Shown: positions 13,638 through 16,570 of the stretch, in pieces
Layout: every line of letters begins with the position of its first letter
Position numbering within the stretch: position 1 is the first letter of the stretch
NCBI GenBank assembly: GCA_958427375.1
Contig: CAUABY010000020.1
Location: 1 to 16,570, forward strand
Direction: 5' to 3'
Source: an uncultured Eubacteriales bacterium
GTDB taxonomy: Bacteria; Bacillota; Clostridia; Oscillospirales; Oscillospiraceae
DNA length: 16,570 bases
Position numbers and translations under genes: made by a program
Notes under the pieces: model-generated
The model's input: the letters and a program-made list of their open reading frames with translations, nothing else
Told to the model about the DNA's origin: nothing
Database searches by the model: none

Positions 13638-13666
13638 TTGAAATATGTCGTACGTTGAGATATAAT
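13638..13666 (+). promoter_or_regulatory. Promoter of the oligopeptide transporter operon
   Basis: TTGAAA (13638-13643) and a perfect TATAAT (13661-13666) are 17 bp apart, in an AT-rich stretch. Transcription would start near 13673, giving a leader of about 140 nt. Confidence 0.85.
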
Positions 13667-13693
13667 AGAACAATACAAATATACTGCAAAATG

Positions 13694-13765
13694 CGGACAG
13701 TTGTCCGACAGACGCGCAATATGGCCGGCAAAGGGCGCCCTTTGCGTCTTTCCGAAAGGAAAGAC
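13694..13765 (+). other. Three-hairpin leader RNA of the opp operon
   Basis: Hairpin 1 is CGGAC-AGTT-GTCCG (13694-13707). Hairpin 2 is the perfect 18-bp palindrome GCAAAGGGCGCCCTTTGC (13728-13745). Hairpin 3 follows without a gap: GTCTTTCC-GAAA-GGAAAGAC (13746-13765), with a GNRA-type tetraloop; C13745 and G13766 can extend it. An alternative GCGTC (13744-13748) with GACGC pairing would open hairpins 2 and 3. No T run follows, so this is not a simple terminator. I recognise no named riboswitch. The ribosome site AAAGGAG is at 13795-13801. Confidence 0.6.
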
Positions 13766-13814
13766 GATGGACGCTTGGCAGCGCGTGAAAAATTAAAGGA
13801 GCCGAAGCAGATAA

Positions 13815-14744
13815 ATGAATTCCAAAACACTGATGTATATCATCAAGCGAATCCTGCTCGCACTGCTCACGATCTGGGTGGTCATCACCATCACCTTCTT
13901 CGTCATGCACGCGGTGCCGGGCGGCCCGTTCATGGGTGAAAAGGCAGTTACTCCGGCGGTTCAGGCTGCCATGGAGGCAAAGTACGGTTTGGACAAACCG
14001 CTTTTCCAACAGTATACCACCTACCTCAAGGACGTTGTTACCGAGTTTGATTTCGGCCCATCGCTCAAGCAGCGCGGGCGCGACGTTATTGATGTCATTT
14101 CCGACGGCCTTAAGGTATCCGCCAAGCTCGGCGTTATCGCGGCCTTTGCCGCACTGGGGTTTGGCATAGTTTTCGGCGCGGTTGCCGCGCTTAACCGCAA
14201 CAAGTTCGTGGACAAGCTCATCATGGTCATCATGACGGCCTTTGTGTCCATGCCCTCGTTCATCATGGGCTCACTGCTGCTTGTGGCGTTTTCGATTAAA
14301 CTCTCGTGGTTCCCCGGAAACGGCGCGACGGCGGCAGGACTTGTGTTGCCAATCATCACGCTCGCACTCTATCCGATGGCCTACATCACGCGATTGACGC
14401 GCTCGTCAATGCTGGATGTCCTGGGGCAGGACTACATACGCACCGCCAAGGCCAAGGGCGTGGCGAGCAACAAGATAATCTTCGGCCACGCGCTGAAAAA
14501 CTCGCTCATCCCGGTCATCACATACTTTGGGCCGATGCTGGCCTACATCGTCACGGGCTCGCTCGTGGTTGAGAAGATTTTCGCCGTGCCAGGCATCGGC
14601 CGCGCTTTCGTCAACAGCATCACCAGCCGCGACTATCCGCTTGTTATGGGCACAACCATAGTGCTCGCCGTGCTCATCGTTGTGATGAACCTTTTGAGCG
14701 ATATCCTCTACAAGATAGTCGACCCGCGCATTACTTTGGAGTAA
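13815..14744 (+). CDS. oppB: Oligopeptide ABC transporter permease OppB
   Basis: This is the first membrane subunit of a peptide importer, 309 residues, matching OppB in length. The N-terminal membrane helix is 10-32. It is followed by the family-typical HAVPGGPFMGEK (32-43), then AAMEAKYGLDKPLFQQY and FDFGPSLK (79-85), which closely resemble E. coli OppB wording. About five more membrane segments follow. The EAA loop that contacts the ATPases is at about 205-233 (QDYIRTAKAKGVASNKII). The end DILYKIVDPRI is also typical. AAAGGAG (13795-13801) lies 13 nt before the ATG, a little long; the next in-frame ATG, 13833, is still farther. It is the first gene of its operon, and no peptide-binding protein gene precedes it. 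DppB-type dipeptide transport is an alternative assignment. Confidence 0.92.
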   Translation: MNSKTLMYIIKRILLALLTIWVVITITFFVMHAVPGGPFMGEKAVTPAVQAAMEAKYGLDKPLFQQYTTYLKDVVTEFDFGPSLKQRGRDVIDVISDGLKVSAKLGVIAAFAALGFGIVFGAVAALNRNKFVDKLIMVIMTAFVSMPSFIMGSLLLVAFSIKLSWFPGNGATAAGLVLPIITLALYPMAYITRLTRSSMLDVLGQDYIRTAKAKGVASNKIIFGHALKNSLIPVITYFGPMLAYIVTGSLVVEKIFAVPGIGRAFVNSITSRDYPLVMGTTIVLAVLIVVMNLLSDILYKIVDPRITLE

Positions 14745-14759
14745 AGGAGAGTTAGAAAA

Positions 14760-15827
14760 TTGGATAGCTATAAAAAGAAACGCTTTACTCTCCATGTCGA
14801 TTTGGACAGCTTTATGCCTGCAAGCGACGCGGACAAGGAGTACATGGTGCAGATGCGCCCGTCCACGACCTTCTTCAAAGACGGCGTAAAGCGTCTGTGC
14901 AAGAATAAAATTGCGCTCATTTCTTTCATCATCGTCGTCATCATCACCCTTTCCTGCATCATCATCCCGATGTTCTGGCCGTATTCTTATGACAACATGC
15001 TCGGCGTTACTCCGGGCAGACCTGTTGACGCGAGCTTCAATAACCTTGCGCCTTTCCAGTACGGCAAGACGGAGCTTAAGCGCATTGAGGCCGGGGAAAC
15101 CGTGTTCCCCCATGTCTTTGGCACGGACTCCGCCGGGCGTGACTACTTTATCCGCGTCGTGTACGGTACGCGTATCTCCCTCGCCGTCGGCTTTTTCGCA
15201 AGCATCATTGTGCTTATAATCGGTATGACCGTCGGCTCTATCGCGGGCTACTTCGGCGGCAAGGTCGACCTTTTCATAATGCGCATAGTAGATATAATCT
15301 ACTCCCTGCCGGATATGCTCATGTGCATACTCTTGGCCTCTGTGCTGTCGGTCACGCTCAGCACGGCCATAGATGGCACACCGCTGGCAAAGATAGGCTG
15401 CAACATTTTGAGCCTCTTTATCGTTTTCGCCCTGCTCTACTGGGTGTCCATGGCGCGCCTTATCCGCGGCCAGATTCTCTCCCTGCGTGAGCAGGAGTAT
15501 GTGCTTGCTTCTCAGGCGAGCGGCGCCAAGGGCGGCTGGATAATCAGAAAGCACCTGCTCCCCAACTGCATGAGCGTTATAATCATCTCCACCGCGCTCC
15601 AGATACCGAGCGCCATCTTCACCGAGAGCTACCTCTCATTCCTCGGTCTCGGCGTCAACGCGCCCATGCCCTCGCTCGGCTCGCTCGCGTCCGACGCTCT
15701 CAACGGCCTGAGCTCTTACCCCTACAGACTGGTTATCCCCGCAATCGTCATTTCTCTTATAGTTTTGTCACTCAACCTCTTCGGCGACGGACTGCGCGAC
15801 GCGTTCGACCCGAAGCTGAGAAACTGA
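14760..15827 (+). CDS. oppC: Oligopeptide ABC transporter permease OppC
   Basis: This is the second permease subunit, 355 residues, about 50 longer than E. coli OppC. The extra length comes from a longer cytosolic N-terminus (1-50) and an extracellular insert (about 74-117) between helix 1 and the conserved FGTDSAGRDYF (120-130). GYFGGKVDLFIMR (163-175), the EAA loop EQEYVLASQASGAKGGWIIR (244-263), FLGLGVNAPMPSLGSL (294-309) and the end FGDGLRDAFDPKLRN are typical. The start is TTG, chosen because AAGGAG lies 10 nt upstream and no suitable ATG follows before conserved sequence. The gap after oppB is only 15 bp. OppB and OppC should form the channel heterodimer. Confidence 0.92.
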   Translation: MDSYKKKRFTLHVDLDSFMPASDADKEYMVQMRPSTTFFKDGVKRLCKNKIALISFIIVVIITLSCIIIPMFWPYSYDNMLGVTPGRPVDASFNNLAPFQYGKTELKRIEAGETVFPHVFGTDSAGRDYFIRVVYGTRISLAVGFFASIIVLIIGMTVGSIAGYFGGKVDLFIMRIVDIIYSLPDMLMCILLASVLSVTLSTAIDGTPLAKIGCNILSLFIVFALLYWVSMARLIRGQILSLREQEYVLASQASGAKGGWIIRKHLLPNCMSVIIISTALQIPSAIFTESYLSFLGLGVNAPMPSLGSLASDALNGLSSYPYRLVIPAIVISLIVLSLNLFGDGLRDAFDPKLRN

Positions 15828-15844
15828 AAGGGAGGTAGAAACTG

Positions 15845-16570
15845 ATGTCAACACCTCTTCTTAAAGTAAGAGACCTCTGCACCTCGTTTTTTACCCCCGC
15901 GGGTGAGGTTAAGGCCGTCAACGGCGTGTCCTTCAATCTTGAGCGCGGCAAGGTGCTGGGCATCGTGGGTGAGTCCGGCTCCGGCAAGAGCGTGACCGCC
16001 TACTCCATTATGCAGATTCTCGCCTCCACCGGCAAGATTGTCAGCGGCTCCATTCAGTTTGACGGGCAGGAGCTTGTCAACGCCGGGGAGAAGGTAATGA
16101 AAACCATCCGCGGCAACAAAATATCCATCATATTCCAGGATCCGATGACCTCCCTCAATCCGACCTATACTATAGGCCACCAGCTTATGGAGGCTATCAC
16201 CCTGCACACCAACCGCAACCGCAAGGAAGCTTGGGACCGCGCGGTTGAGATGCTCCGCCTCGTCAATGTGAACGAGCCGGAAAAGCGTATGAAGCAGTAC
16301 CCCTTTGAGTTTTCCGGCGGTATGCGCCAGCGTGTTATGATAGCCATGGCTCTCGCCTGCGAGCCGGATATCCTCATTGCTGACGAGCCGACCACCGCGC
16401 TCGACGTGACTATTCAAGCGCAGATTCTTGAGCTGATGAAGTCGCTTCAGGAAGAGCTCGGCATGGCGATTATTATGATAACCCACGACTTGGGCGTTGT
16501 CGCGCAGATGTGCGATGAGGTCATAGTCATGTACGCCGGCTCCATCTGTGAGCAGGGCACGGCGGATGAG
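15845..16570 (+). CDS. oppD: Oligopeptide ABC transporter ATPase OppD, 3' end outside window
   Basis: The reading frame is open from the ATG to the window edge, giving 242 residues of a protein that normally has about 330. It carries Walker A GESGSGKS (42-49), the Q-loop IIFQDPMTSLNP (95-106), the signature FSGGMRQR (156-163), Walker B ILIADEPTTALDV (176-188) and the H-loop ITHDLGVVA (212-220). All catalytic residues are present (K48, D180, E181, H214). The QDPMTSLNP and EPTTALDVTIQAQ wording is characteristic of OppD/DppD. AGGGAGG (15829-15835) lies 9 nt before the ATG, and the gap after oppC is 17 bp. A C-terminal peptide-transporter extension with Fe-S-like cysteines often follows in this family but cannot be seen here. 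A partner OppF and a binding protein probably lie downstream. Confidence 0.94.
   Translation, partial: MSTPLLKVRDLCTSFFTPAGEVKAVNGVSFNLERGKVLGIVGESGSGKSVTAYSIMQILASTGKIVSGSIQFDGQELVNAGEKVMKTIRGNKISIIFQDPMTSLNPTYTIGHQLMEAITLHTNRNRKEAWDRAVEMLRLVNVNEPEKRMKQYPFEFSGGMRQRVMIAMALACEPDILIADEPTTALDVTIQAQILELMKSLQEELGMAIIMITHDLGVVAQMCDEVIVMYAGSICEQGTADE

Noticed and set aside
13601..13939. Open frame across the opp leader and oppB start, with an internal ATG at 13721
   Set aside because: It overlaps oppB in another frame, has no ribosome site, and its sequence is explained by the leader hairpins.

Overview
The window looks like part of a chromosome from an anaerobic, moderately GC-rich Firmicute, most like a gut Clostridia or Oscillospirales member. 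The signs are strong purine-rich Shine-Dalgarno sites, frequent TTG starts, near-consensus sigma-A promoters, a lipoprotein solute receptor with an Ala/Pro/Glu linker, and many hairpin terminators. The species cannot be fixed from the sequence alone. No phage, integrase, transposase gene or CRISPR array is visible.

Layout: (1) 1-88, the 3' half of tRNA-Val(GAC) and its terminator. (2) 89-294, a short non-coding stretch with an isolated strong hairpin and a perfect TTGACA-17-TATAAT promoter. (3) 295-2888, two surface-polysaccharide genes: an initiating polyprenyl-phosphate sugar-1-phosphate transferase and a CapE-type UDP-GlcNAc 4,6-dehydratase. (4) 3003-4208, an AI-2E family membrane protein with its own terminator. 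(5) 4272-4592 on the minus strand, a small orphan Nif11-like protein. (6) 4593-5033, a non-coding regulatory region with divergent promoters, repeated CACAA/TTGTG half-sites and a structured leader of about 200 nt. (7) 5034-13411, one long catabolic unit, closed by a very strong terminator at 13512-13559. (8) 13560-16570, a second promoter, a three-hairpin leader and the start of an oligopeptide ABC operon (oppB, oppC, partial oppD).

The central unit is the most interesting part. It encodes a complete CUT2-type carbohydrate importer (receptor lipoprotein, double ATPase, permease). This is followed by Gfo/Idh/MocA dehydrogenase, xylose-isomerase-like TIM barrel, a second TIM barrel, a second Gfo/Idh/MocA dehydrogenase, and an arylamine N-acetyltransferase whose start overlaps the last dehydrogenase. 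There is no sugar kinase and no complete inositol (iol) gene set. The order suggests a non-phosphorylated route: import a polyol, keto-sugar or glycoside, oxidise it to a keto intermediate, epimerise or eliminate, and perhaps reduce again. This resembles the logic of E. coli ycjQRS or of 3-keto-glycoside pathways. The substrate is unknown. The N-acetyltransferase raises the untested idea of an amino- or aryl-containing substrate.

Transcription probably starts at 4798-4826. A strong hairpin after the receptor gene (6081-6108), a second structured element (6116-6174) and a short perfect palindrome after the permease gene (8747-8770) probably step expression down along the unit.
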